From NCBI GenBank assembly GCA_002371135.1, contig DFGB01000001.1, positions 70,049 through 123,391 of the forward strand: DNA of 53,343 nucleotides. The letters are read 5' to 3'. Every line of letters starts with the position of its first letter. Position 1 is the first letter of the stretch. A model generated the notes under the pieces. It was not told the DNA's origin. It worked only from the letters and a program-made list of their open reading frames with translations, and ran no database searches. The stretch comes from Verrucomicrobia bacterium UBA3761 (GTDB taxonomy: Bacteria; Verrucomicrobiota; Kiritimatiellia; RFP12; UBA1067). This document shows, in pieces, positions 42,326 through 50,268 of this stretch. The translations under genes were made by a program, and so were the position numbers.

Positions 42326-43675
42326 ATGAACAAATATCTCTTGTATATATCGCTCGCCGCGTCGGTCGGCGGTTTTTTGTTTGGCTTCGACTCCGGTGTG
42401 ATATCGGGGGCGGAAAAGGCCATTCAATCTGAATTCGGCTTGACGGCGTTCTGGCATGGGCTTGTTGTTTCCGTGGCGCTCGCGGGAACATTGTTCGGGG
42501 TGTTTCTGGCCGGACGGCCCAGCGACAGGTTCGGGCGGCGGCCGACATTGTGGGCGATGGCCGTGCTCTTTCTCGTATCTGCGCTCGGGTGCGCGTTCAC
42601 GCCGGCAGGCGTCGCAGGTCCGCATGTGCTCGCATTCTTCCGCTTCGTCGGGGGACTGGCCATTGGCGGCGTATCGGTTGTAGTGCCGCTCTATATAGTC
42701 GAGGTGTCGCCGGGGAAGTGTCGCGGGCTGCTTGTGGGATTGAACCAGCTCAATATCGTATTTGGCATTTTGATTTCGTATGTATCGAACTACATCGTGG
42801 CGCGTTTCATGCCGGACGCCGGGCCGAAGCTCGTCTGGCGCGTAATGCTGGGCGTGGAATGCCTGCCGGTATTCCTCTTCATGGCGCTTCTGGCGACGAT
42901 TCCCGAATCGCCGCGCTGGCTTGTGCGCGTGGGGCGCGCGGCGGATGCGCGCGGCGTTCTGGAGCGCATTGGCGCGGTCGACGCATCCGCTACGCTTGCC
43001 GACATCGCCGCATCGCTGAAGGCGGCGGCGAACGGCGTCGATGTGGCGCTTTTCCAGCGCCGGTATCTCAAGCCCATATTGCTCGCGTTTCTGATTGCGT
43101 TCTTCAACCAGGTCTCCGGCATCAATGCGATCAACTATTACGCGCCGCGGATTTTCGAGATGATTTTCGGCGAAGGGTCGTCGTTGGCGGCGCTCGCGGG
43201 AACGATGGGCATGGGGCTTGTGAACCTCGTGTTCACGGCGCTCGCGTTTGCGGTGATCGACAGGGTGGGACGCAAGGCGCTCCTCATCGCCGGTGCGCTC
43301 GCGATGATCGCCGCCCATTCGCTCGTCGCATGGCAGTTGTCCCTTCCCAGTCCCGATGCAAAACTCGCGGTGGCGGGCATATTCGGTTTCATCGCCGCTT
43401 TCGCGATGTCTTCCGGCGCGTGCCTTTGGGTCTATATTTCCGAGGTGTTCCCGAATGTCGTACGCGCGAAAGGGCAGGCGCTCGGGTGCTTCACGCACTG
43501 GTTCCTGTGCGCCATTATAAGCTGGACGTTCCCGATCGCGGCGGAACGGGCCGGAGCGTGGACGTTCGCGTTTTTCGCTTTCATGATGGCGATTCAGCTC
43601 GTCTGGGCGGTTTTCTTCATGCCCGAGACAAAAGGCGGAACAATTGAAGATATTGAAGAAAGGCTTGGAATATGA
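42326..43675 (+). CDS. MFS sugar porter
   Basis: 449 residues with 12 membrane segments and the sugar-porter signatures GGFLFGFDSGVISGA, RPSDRFGRRP, PESPRWLV and the second-half ITGFN-like QVSGINAINYYAPRIF. It imports a monosaccharide released by the secreted glycosidases, by proton symport. GAGG six bases before ATG 42326 favours this start; ATG 42314, in ATGA overlap with the GH5 fusion, is the alternative. The stop overlaps the glycyl radical enzyme gene by 4 bp, so uptake and the radical enzyme are co-expressed. Confidence 0.9.
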   Translation: MNKYLLYISLAASVGGFLFGFDSGVISGAEKAIQSEFGLTAFWHGLVVSVALAGTLFGVFLAGRPSDRFGRRPTLWAMAVLFLVSALGCAFTPAGVAGPHVLAFFRFVGGLAIGGVSVVVPLYIVEVSPGKCRGLLVGLNQLNIVFGILISYVSNYIVARFMPDAGPKLVWRVMLGVECLPVFLFMALLATIPESPRWLVRVGRAADARGVLERIGAVDASATLADIAASLKAAANGVDVALFQRRYLKPILLAFLIAFFNQVSGINAINYYAPRIFEMIFGEGSSLAALAGTMGMGLVNLVFTALAFAVIDRVGRKALLIAGALAMIAAHSLVAWQLSLPSPDAKLAVAGIFGFIAAFAMSSGACLWVYISEVFPNVVRAKGQALGCFTHWFLCAIISWTFPIAAERAGAWTFAFFAFMMAIQLVWAVFFMPETKGGTIEDIEERLGI

Positions 43676-45729
43676 CAGACAGGATCAAATCTTTGCTGGA
43701 TAGGACGTTCGACAAGGAACAGAAGAAGTTCCGGCGCGATGTCGACTGGACGGCGCTCCTGGAGCGCTTTGTCGCCGAGGGTGCGAGCGATATCGTCCGC
43801 GCACGCAAGGGCCTTGAGGAAATGCTCAAGGCCGAGACGCCCGCCTTCATGGACGGCGAGCGCATCGCGTTCCTGCGCACCGTCAAGCAAATCCCAGAAC
43901 TGCACACGGATGAAGAGATGAACGCTCGCCGCGCCGCCGGCGTCGCATTCGGCGAGAAGGGCGTCATCTTCAATCTGACGGCCGATTTTGCGCCGGCAAT
44001 CCGCGACGGGCTCGGTGCGCGGCTCGATGAAATCGCCGCGCGCCTCGTCGCGTGCCGCGCCTCAGGCGATGCCGAAGGCGTGGAGTTTCTCGAGAACGCC
44101 GCGCTTTGCGTAGAAGCGGTCCTCGATCTCGCCGGGCGCTACAGGAAGGCGGCAGAGGAGGCGGGGCTCGCCGACATTGCCGCGACGCTCGTGCAAGTTC
44201 CGCTGAACGGCGCGCGCACGTTTCACGAGGCGTTGCAGTCGCTGCGCATTCTCCACTATGCGATGTGGTGCGAGGGAGAATACCATTGCGGGCTGGGGCG
44301 CATCGACCAGTATCTCTATCCATATTACGAAGCGGATGTCGAGGCCGGCAGGCTGACGCAAGAGACTGCGCTTGAGGAGCTAGAGGAGTTCTTCATCGCC
44401 TGCAATCGCGACAGCGACCTCTATATCGGCGTGCAGCAGGGCGACAACGGCCAGTCCGTCATGCTTGGCGGCCTGACGCGCGACGGAAACTCCGCCTTCA
44501 ACGAACTTTCGCGCCTTTGCCTGAAGGCGTGCGGCGAGTTGAAACTCGTCGACCCGAAGATCAACATGCGCGTGGATAAATCGACGCCGCTGGAAATCTA
44601 TCGTCTCGGCACGGAACTCACCAAAGAGGGACTCGGCTTCCCGCAATACGCGAACGACGATGTCGTAATCCCCGCGTTGCTGCGATGGGGCTACGAGCTC
44701 GAGGATGCGCGCGACTATTCCGTTGCCGCGTGCTGGGAGTTTCTGATTCCCGGATGCGGAATGGACATCAACAACATCGACGCGGTGAGTTTCGTCGGCG
44801 CGCTTGATGCGGCGCTGAGGAATGTCATGCCGTCGTCGTTCGACGACGTCAAACGCGCGTTCTTTGAGGAGATTCAGCGGCGAGCCGATGCGCTTGTCGA
44901 GAAATACCGCCATGTCGAGATCTTGCCGGGACCGTTCGTGTCGGTTATTTCAACAGGGTGCATTGAGAACGCCCGCGACCTCTCGAAGGGCGGGAAGTAC
45001 AACAACTTCGGCATACACGGAACGGGTCTCGCCGTCGCAGTCGATTCGCTTGCGTCCGTAAGGGAACTCGTATTCGAGAAGCGGCTCGTTACGCTCCAGG
45101 AACTCGTCGCGCTTCTTGACACAGACTTTGCCGGACGGCCCGACATTCTCGCCGCCGCGAAAGCCGCGCCCAAGATGGGCAATGCCGACAGCAGGGCGGA
45201 CGACCTCGCGAAGGAGCTTGTCCAATTCTGGGGCCATGCCTTCGATGGAAAGCGCAACGATCGCGGCGGCGTGTTCCGCCCGGGTACGGGGTCGGCGATG
45301 TACTACGTCTGGCATGCGCGGGAGGTGCCCGCTTCCGCCGACGGTCGGCTCAAAGGACAGCCGTTTTCCGCGAACTACGCGCCGAGTCTCGACGTGCCGG
45401 TCAAGGGTCCGGTGAGCGTCGTGAAGAGTTTTACGGAGCCCGATCTCGTGCCGGTCGCGAACGGCGGTCCGCTTACGATCGAAATCCACGATTCTGCTTT
45501 CTTGCAGCCGGACGGCGTAGACAAGGTGGCGCAGCTTGTGAAATATTTCATCGAACGAGGCGGCCACCAGATGCAGATCAACACCATCAACCGTCTTACG
45601 CTTCTCGATGCCCAAGCGCACCCGGAGCTCCACCGCCATCTCATCGTTCGCGTCTGGGGTTGGAGCGGCTACTTCATCGAACTTGATAAATGCTATCAGG
45701 ACCAGATCATCAAGAGAGTGGAATTGTAG
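43672..45729 (+). CDS. glycyl radical enzyme of unknown substrate (Cys-x-Glu type)
   Basis: 685 residues, PFL-like superfamily: GARTFHEALQSLRILHYAMW, LGRIDQYLYPYYEADVEAG, and the C-terminal glycyl loop VRVWGWSGYF with Gly663, 22 residues from the end. The thiyl-radical Cys354 lies in AACWEFL, giving Cys-x-Glu (Glu356). Dehydratases and other eliminases (glycerol, propanediol, choline types) keep this pair, while pyruvate formate-lyase has Cys-Cys. It is clearly shorter than those enzymes. It is co-transcribed with a sugar porter and followed by its activase, in a locus with rhamnosidase and GH5 enzymes, so a sugar or sugar-derived substrate is likely. It requires anaerobic conditions. Confidence 0.87.
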   Translation: MTDRIKSLLDRTFDKEQKKFRRDVDWTALLERFVAEGASDIVRARKGLEEMLKAETPAFMDGERIAFLRTVKQIPELHTDEEMNARRAAGVAFGEKGVIFNLTADFAPAIRDGLGARLDEIAARLVACRASGDAEGVEFLENAALCVEAVLDLAGRYRKAAEEAGLADIAATLVQVPLNGARTFHEALQSLRILHYAMWCEGEYHCGLGRIDQYLYPYYEADVEAGRLTQETALEELEEFFIACNRDSDLYIGVQQGDNGQSVMLGGLTRDGNSAFNELSRLCLKACGELKLVDPKINMRVDKSTPLEIYRLGTELTKEGLGFPQYANDDVVIPALLRWGYELEDARDYSVAACWEFLIPGCGMDINNIDAVSFVGALDAALRNVMPSSFDDVKRAFFEEIQRRADALVEKYRHVEILPGPFVSVISTGCIENARDLSKGGKYNNFGIHGTGLAVAVDSLASVRELVFEKRLVTLQELVALLDTDFAGRPDILAAAKAAPKMGNADSRADDLAKELVQFWGHAFDGKRNDRGGVFRPGTGSAMYYVWHAREVPASADGRLKGQPFSANYAPSLDVPVKGPVSVVKSFTEPDLVPVANGGPLTIEIHDSAFLQPDGVDKVAQLVKYFIERGGHQMQINTINRLTLLDAQAHPELHRHLIVRVWGWSGYFIELDKCYQDQIIKRVEL

Positions 45730-45864
45730 AGGAGGGAAGAGGGAAGGGGGAATATTACTAGAAGTTCCAAATGTTCTAGAAGCCCTCTCGCCTCCCGCAT
45801 CTTTCCTCTTCCCTCTTCCTCTTCTCTCTTCTCTCTTCCCTCTTCCCCCTTCCCTTTTCCCTCA
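45727..45864. repeat. GGGAAGA heptamer array, inverted pair with TTCTAGAA core
   Basis: Purine units GGAAGAGG (45731-45751) and a long pyrimidine array CTTCCCT/CTCTTCC (45795-45862) are mutually complementary. Between them are TACTAGAAGTTCC and TGTTCTAGAAG. The array ends 3 nt before the activase start codon. Confidence 0.8.
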
Positions 45865-45865
45865 T

Positions 45866-46540
45866 ATGACAGGACGGATTTTCGAAATACGCGAGTTCAC
45901 TTTGCAGGATGGACCGGGGCCGCGCGTCACCGTTTTCATGCAAGGCTGTCCGCTCAGATGCGCGTGGTGTCACAATCCCGAGGGGCAGGAGTTCGCCGGG
46001 GGACGCGAGACAACCGACTCTGAAATCGCGGACGAAGTGATGCGGATTGCCGATTTTCTGGTAATGTCGGGCGGCGGCGTGACGCTTTCGGGCGGCGAAC
46101 CGCTCGCGCAGGCGGATTTCGCCGCGGCGATAATAGACCAAATCCGCATGCGCGAACCGCGGCTTACGCACGCTGTCGAGACGAGTGGCTACGCCACGCC
46201 GGAAGACTACCGCAAGGTCGTCTCGCGGCTCGACCTCGTCTACCAGGATGTCAAGTTTCCCGATCTGGAAGGCTATCGCCGCTGGACGGGGGTGGACGCT
46301 GCGCCGGTGTTCGAGAACATTCGCTGGCTCAAGGCGTCCGGCCTTCCCTTCATCGCGCGCGTTCCTTGCATTCCGACCGTCAACGATTCGCGCGAGACGA
46401 AGGACGCCATAATGCGGTTGCTGGATGGCGCGGACAACCTCCTTGACGTGGAATTCCTGCCTTACAACCCCATGGCCGGCGCGAAATACGCCCGCCTCGG
46501 CAGGAAATACGAGCCAAGGTTTGTAAAGTTGAAAAGTTGA
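45866..46540 (+). CDS. glycyl radical enzyme activase (radical SAM)
   Basis: 224 residues. The 4Fe-4S motif is C-x3-C-x2-C (GCPLRCAWCHNPEG; Cys28, 32, 35). DGPGPRVTVFMQGC before it and SGGGVTLSGGEPL after it are typical of PflA-type activases. It lacks the eight-cysteine ferredoxin insert seen in many dehydratase activases, so it is of the short type. It uses S-adenosylmethionine to place the glycyl radical on the enzyme encoded just upstream. No Shine-Dalgarno is present before ATG 45866, which follows pyrimidine repeats. The C-terminal KLKS and the TGA stop are read from the GTTGAAAA array, showing repeat DNA at the gene's end. Confidence 0.92.
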   Translation: MTGRIFEIREFTLQDGPGPRVTVFMQGCPLRCAWCHNPEGQEFAGGRETTDSEIADEVMRIADFLVMSGGGVTLSGGEPLAQADFAAAIIDQIRMREPRLTHAVETSGYATPEDYRKVVSRLDLVYQDVKFPDLEGYRRWTGVDAAPVFENIRWLKASGLPFIARVPCIPTVNDSRETKDAIMRLLDGADNLLDVEFLPYNPMAGAKYARLGRKYEPRFVKLKS

Positions 46541-46640
46541 AAGGTTGAAAAGTTGAAAAGTCTAGACCTTCTAGAACTTCTAGATGATCTAGAACCTCTA
46601 GATCATCTAGGACATAGGACATTTCAACTTTTCAACTTTC
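46526..46640. repeat. GTTGAAAA octamers, TCTAGA nonamers, inverted octamers
   Basis: GTTGAAAA/GTTGAAAG units (46527-46559) are followed by six 9-bp TCTAGA units (TCTAGACCT, TCTAGAACT, TCTAGATGA and so on, 46560-46613), then TTTTCAAC units (46621-46640). The stop codons of both converging genes lie inside it. Confidence 0.88.
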
Positions 46641-47675
46641 TACGTGCGCGAAGCGCGAAGCGCGTAGCGCGAGGGCGTCGGCGTAGGACTGGAAAGTCTC
46701 GTCTGGCGTGATGACGGCGTCTAGATCGAGGCGGCCCGACGGGACGGGGAAACGGGGCGTGAGTTTTTCGGGCGTCGCGTCGACGAGCGAGAAGAAATCC
46801 GTGAGGCCCCCGAAGCGTCCCTCCGCCATGTCGCGCCAAACCGGGTTCACGAATACGACCGGGGTTTTCATGCCGACGCACGGCAAAGCGCAGTGTATGC
46901 GCGTCGTGACGACGTAGCGTGCGCGGGAGTAGCGCTCTACGAGCTTGCGCGCGTATTCCATCTTCTCGTCCTCCGTCGTGAACATCGCTTCCGGGACGTC
47001 ATGGGAGAAATACTCTGCGCTTGCGAGCAACTCCGGCGTGAAGAGCGTGAGATACGCTTTCAAGAAAGCGCCAATCCTGAAGAAGCGCTTGACGCGATAC
47101 GCGAGCGGGCGTCCGGCGAGCATCTGGCGGCGCAATCTGGAGTAGATTTTCAATGTTAGCAGCGGATGGCGCAGCATCTCCGTGCGGCCCTTGCGGAAGT
47201 CCTTCTTTTTGAAAATGTAGAACGGGTCCACAAAGCATACGCCGCTTCGCTCCCCGGCGCCGCGCTGGCCGAATGTGCGACCGAGCGTGAGAGTGAGGCA
47301 GGCGGAGAAATAGGCGTCCACGCCATGGGCGGCGAGGATCGCGAGCGTGCCCGTGTCGCGGCAGCCGACGGGGCCGTTCGCTTTGAGCCATTCCACCGCG
47401 GCGGGAGTCAGCATCGTTTTCGCGGCCTCGGGGTTGAGGTGGAACGAAACGAGCAGCGGTTTTATTGCAGGCGAAGGAGGGAACTTCTCCGGGTGGTGCA
47501 TGAACCAGCCGTTGAGAATCACTTTCGTCTCTTCGCCTGAGTATTCGTCGAGCGCCTCGCGGTTCACATAGTCGTGGACGTTCATGAACTGTGCCGCGGC
47601 GACGGCCTGGACGTAGTCCCCGATGTTTTTGTTCCCGCCTTTGAACGCGGGGCTGGTCATGATTGCGCGTTTCAT
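46632..47675 (-). CDS. polysaccharide pyruvyl transferase family protein
   Basis: 347 residues. The N-terminal NIGDYVQAVAAAQFM, central VGCRDTGTLAILAAHGVDAYFSACLTLTLG and YVVTTRIHCALPCVGMKTPVVFVNP are characteristic of the PS_pyruv_trans family, which adds ketal-linked pyruvate from phosphoenolpyruvate to surface sugars, giving them negative charge. It is the last gene of the minus-strand surface-polymer set. The stop TGA is read from a GTTGAAAA repeat. No clear Shine-Dalgarno is seen at ATG 47675. Confidence 0.85.
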   Translation of the reverse strand: MKRAIMTSPAFKGGNKNIGDYVQAVAAAQFMNVHDYVNREALDEYSGEETKVILNGWFMHHPEKFPPSPAIKPLLVSFHLNPEAAKTMLTPAAVEWLKANGPVGCRDTGTLAILAAHGVDAYFSACLTLTLGRTFGQRGAGERSGVCFVDPFYIFKKKDFRKGRTEMLRHPLLTLKIYSRLRRQMLAGRPLAYRVKRFFRIGAFLKAYLTLFTPELLASAEYFSHDVPEAMFTTEDEKMEYARKLVERYSRARYVVTTRIHCALPCVGMKTPVVFVNPVWRDMAEGRFGGLTDFFSLVDATPEKLTPRFPVPSGRLDLDAVITPDETFQSYADALALRASRFAHVES

Positions 47676-47705
47676 CTATTGTCAGTTAGCGATGGGAATG
47701 CCGAC

Positions 47706-47981
47706 CTAGCCGTAAACCTCGTCATGCGAGCCGATATTGTGAAGGATGATTTGATATTCGTCGATTTCTACGCACAGAACAATGCGGTAGGCGTAGTTGA
47801 TGCGAACCGCCTGTTTCCCTGCAAGTCTGCCTGTCAGCGGATGCAACCGCAACGATGGTGCACGCGGATTCTCCGCGAGTGTGGCCAAGGCTGTTCGGGT
47901 CGCTTCGCGCAACTCCGGGTGCTGTTTGGCAAAACGTTTGAAGGCGCGGGAGAAATACGGCGTCTGCTTTAGCTCGTACAT
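47706..47981 (-). CDS. RelE/ParE-superfamily toxin
   Basis: 91 residues: MYELKQTPYFSRAFKRFAKQ, then LRLHPLTGRLAGKQAVRIN, YRIVLCVEIDEYQIILHNIG and SHDEVYG. This is the fold pattern of RelE/YafQ-type ribosome-dependent mRNA interferases, including basic RNA-contacting residues and the C-terminal strand with HDEVY. It lies 11 bp after the antitoxin gene on the same strand. ATG 47981 is selected since longer readings cover the antitoxin gene in another frame. Confidence 0.82.
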   Translation of the reverse strand: MYELKQTPYFSRAFKRFAKQHPELREATRTALATLAENPRAPSLRLHPLTGRLAGKQAVRINYAYRIVLCVEIDEYQIILHNIGSHDEVYG

Positions 47982-47992
47982 TGCCGCCGTTC

Positions 47993-48244
47993 CTATTCGT
48001 CGAAAGCCGACATCAATTCCTCGACTGTGGCCGGTTTCGCGAGCCCTGCTCGACATTCTGCATCGGATTGGATGCAACCTTCGACAAACGCCTCATGCCT
48101 CATGCGCCGGAAATCGTCGGCGAAGAGGACGACGTATTTCGGCATATCGTTGGCGAAGACCCACACCGGGCCATCCTTCAATTGTGTGTCCAACGCGCTC
48201 ATTCCGCGCCGTTTGATTGTCTGTGCGGGCATTGTCGCAATCAT
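47993..48244 (-). CDS. Phd/YefM-like antitoxin
   Basis: 83 residues. The segment MSALDTQLKDGPVWVFANDM followed by PKYVVLFADDFRRMR has the Phd/YefM layout: a short DNA-binding N-part, 'G-P-V-x-V', then 'VVLxxxDF'. The C-terminal VEGCIQSDAECRAGL...VEELMSAFDE is the usual acidic, flexible toxin-wrapping tail. AAAAGGAG before the start and a good promoter support expression. It would neutralise the RelE-like toxin encoded next and repress the pair. Confidence 0.75.
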   Translation of the reverse strand: MIATMPAQTIKRRGMSALDTQLKDGPVWVFANDMPKYVVLFADDFRRMRHEAFVEGCIQSDAECRAGLAKPATVEELMSAFDE

Positions 48245-48285
48245 TGCGTTCTCCTTTTGCTCCCGTTGTGCCGGGACCGATGCAA

Positions 48286-48314
48286 ATTATAACATAACCA
48301 TGTTGCAAAATCAA
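48286..48314 (-). promoter_or_regulatory. promoter of the toxin-antitoxin pair
   Basis: On the minus strand, TTGATT (48309-48314) and TATAAT (48286-48291) have a 17-bp spacer and TG one base before the -10. AAAAGGAG follows in the leader before ATG 48244. Confidence 0.7.
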
Positions 48315-48410
48315 GGGTGGCACGGAAGAAGTTGAAAAATGTCGCTCTCTTCCAAATTGGTTATCGAGTATTGGGTATTGGCGACATTTCCACATTTTCA
48401 CATTTCCGCC
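48315..48410. repeat. GAAAATGT-type dispersed element, inverted copy
   Basis: Read on the minus strand, GGAAATGTGAAAATGTGG is followed by AAATGTCGCCAATACCCAAT. It matches the block that follows the GH5 stop at 34276-34340. As there, the stop codon of the upstream gene (48398-48400) is the TGA inside the octamer. Confidence 0.75.
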
Positions 48411-49438
48411 TCCTTCAGCAGCGCATAGGTGGCTTGGACGGCCTCGCGTATGGAGTAATGCGCCTTCCAGCCGAGTGCGCGGAGGCGCGAGCCGTCGAGG
48501 CGCGCTTTCGTGGCCTTGCTGAAGCCGGCGAGTTCCACTTTGTCGGGGAGGTCGAATACGACGCTCCTGCCGGCGCATTGGGCTATCATGGCCGCGAGTT
48601 CGCGCAAAGTCGTGTCGCATGAGGCGTCGGCGATGTTGTAGGCCTGGCCGCGCTCGCCTTTGAGGAGCGTGTAGAGGAGGCCTGTCGCGGAGTCTGCCAC
48701 ATGGAGGAACGAATAGAACTGGCGGCCTTCGCTTTTGAGAACGATATCCTCGCCGCGCAGGGCGTTGGCGAAGAATTGGCTGGAGGCCTTGGAATCGGTC
48801 TTGAGCACCGTGGGCCCGAAGGTGCGCGTGAGGCGGGCGACGACGCAGTCGAGGCCGCGTTCGGCGATGTAGGCCTGGCAGAGCGCTTCGCCGCAGCGCT
48901 TCGATTCCGGGTAGCCGGCGCGCAGCGTGTTGCAGTCGATGTAGCCGCAGTAGCTCTCGTCGAAGAGTTCCGCGTCGCCCCTGTTCTCGCCGTAGATTTC
49001 GTTCGAGGAGGCGAAGAGGAAGCGCGTGGCGCGCTTGTCCGCGGCGAGCGCGAGGAGGGAGTTCGTCGCGATGACGTTTGCGGCGATGGTGCCGATCGGG
49101 GAAGTCGCGTAGGCGCGTGGATGCGTGTTGGATGCGAGATGGAGGACGAAGTCGGCCGGACCTTCGAGCGCGGGGGCGGCGCCTGAGAACGCATCCCAGC
49201 AGAGGAAGTCGACGCGCTTGCCGAAACGTTCCTCCGCGCGCGCGGCGTTGCGCCCGAGGAGCGTTATCCTGGCGGCGGGGGCGGCCTTGAGGAGGACGTC
49301 GACGACGAAGCTACCGATGAGCCCGGTGCCGCCCGTGATGACGATGCTCTTGCCCGCGAGGCGATCCCACGGCAGGGGCTCGGCGGCCGCCCGCTCGACG
49401 TCCGCGCGGTACGCCGCCATTTCCGTCAACGCTTTCAC
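48398..49438 (-). CDS. NAD-dependent epimerase/dehydratase (extended SDR)
   Basis: 346 residues. Nucleotide turn ITGGTGLIGSFVVDVLL, SSNEIYG with the catalytic Ser, YPESKRCGE with the Tyr-x3-Lys pair, and FLHVADSATGLLYTLL place it with nucleotide-sugar epimerases, 4,6-dehydratases and UDP-glucuronate decarboxylases. Its start overlaps the cytidylyltransferase stop (ATGA), so both probably act on one activated sugar or polyol for the surface polymer. The C-terminus (LLKEAEM, stop TGA) is read into a GAAAATGT repeat. Confidence 0.85.
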   Translation of the reverse strand: MKALTEMAAYRADVERAAAEPLPWDRLAGKSIVITGGTGLIGSFVVDVLLKAAPAARITLLGRNAARAEERFGKRVDFLCWDAFSGAAPALEGPADFVLHLASNTHPRAYATSPIGTIAANVIATNSLLALAADKRATRFLFASSNEIYGENRGDAELFDESYCGYIDCNTLRAGYPESKRCGEALCQAYIAERGLDCVVARLTRTFGPTVLKTDSKASSQFFANALRGEDIVLKSEGRQFYSFLHVADSATGLLYTLLKGERGQAYNIADASCDTTLRELAAMIAQCAGRSVVFDLPDKVELAGFSKATKARLDGSRLRALGWKAHYSIREAVQATYALLKEAEM

Positions 49439-50148
49439 ATCCCTCTCCTTCCTGCAAGATAGCCGCGGAAGACGTCGAGGTCGCCGGGCGTTGTCAGTTT
49501 TATGTTTCTATCCGAGCCGGCCGCGAAATGGAGCCGGTGGCCGAGCTCGACCATCATCGTATTCGTGTAGGAACTGCCGTGGATGCCGATTCCTTTTTCG
49601 AACGCCTCGTGGTAGGCGCCGTCGAGGAGGTCGAAGCGGTATGCCTGGGGCGTCGCGACGCGCCGCAGGGTCTCGCGCGGTATGTATTTGACGCTCGTCG
49701 CCGGGTCGTCTTCCGCAACGACGAAAATTTGTTCGTTGTACGGCAGCGACGTCACGCCCGTGCCATATCGCCGCGCGGTGACTATTACGTCCGTCAGCAC
49801 CTCCGGCTCTACTAGCGGGCGGATGCCGTCGTGGATGATTACGATGTCGTCTGCCGCGCAAACGTCTTCCAGCGCGAAGACGCCGTTGCGTATCGATTCC
49901 TGGGCGCTCGCCCCGCCGGTCACGATGCGCTTGAGCTTTTCGATGCCGAAACGCTTGGCGTATGCCTCCACCGCGTCCTGCCAGCCGTCGATGCAGACGA
50001 GCAGGATCGAATCTACCATCGGGTGTTTCTCGAAGGCTTCAAGGGTGTGGAAGAGGACGGGCTTGCCGTCGACGTCGACGAACTGCTTCGGCACGCCGGC
50101 GCCCATCCGGCTGCCGACTCCCCCTGCGATTACCAGCGCTGTGTTCAT
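49435..50148 (-). CDS. IspD/TarI-family cytidylyltransferase
   Basis: 237 residues. The nucleotide loop ALVIAGGVGSRMGAGVPKQF, IHDGIRPLVEP and TPQAYRFDLL mark the IspD family, which joins CTP to methylerythritol phosphate (IspD) or to ribitol-5-phosphate (TarI). Its position between an SDR and a TagF-type transferase favours a CDP-polyol role over isoprenoid synthesis, but a housekeeping IspD cannot be excluded. The start 50148 begins the domain; the in-frame extension to 50250 is translated repeat DNA. No Shine-Dalgarno is seen, only TTTTCAAC repeats. Confidence 0.85.
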   Translation of the reverse strand: MNTALVIAGGVGSRMGAGVPKQFVDVDGKPVLFHTLEAFEKHPMVDSILLVCIDGWQDAVEAYAKRFGIEKLKRIVTGGASAQESIRNGVFALEDVCAADDIVIIHDGIRPLVEPEVLTDVIVTARRYGTGVTSLPYNEQIFVVAEDDPATSVKYIPRETLRRVATPQAYRFDLLDGAYHEAFEKGIGIHGSSYTNTMMVELGHRLHFAAGSDRNIKLTTPGDLDVFRGYLAGRRGM

Positions 50149-50151
50149 AAG

Positions 50152-50268
50152 AAAAGTTGAAAAGTTGAAAAGTTGAAAGGTTGAAAAGTTTTCTGTGAAA
50201 CTATGTGGCTCTGTGTTAAAAAGGAATGCTTGGGACGACTTTTCAACCATTCAACTTTTCAACTCTTT
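50152..50268. repeat. GTTGAAAA octamer array with CTCTGTG element
   Basis: GTTGAAAA units (50154-50188) and their reverse complement (50240-50265) enclose a copy of the CTCTGTGTTAAAAAGGAATGC element (50207-50230), so the whole spacer is self-complementary. The upstream minus-strand gene takes its stop TGA from the right-hand units. Confidence 0.82.

Noticed and set aside
43672..45729. Pyruvate formate-lyase (pflB) assignment
   Set aside because: Active-site residues are Cys-Trp-Glu, not Cys-Cys, and the length and glycyl loop differ from PflB.
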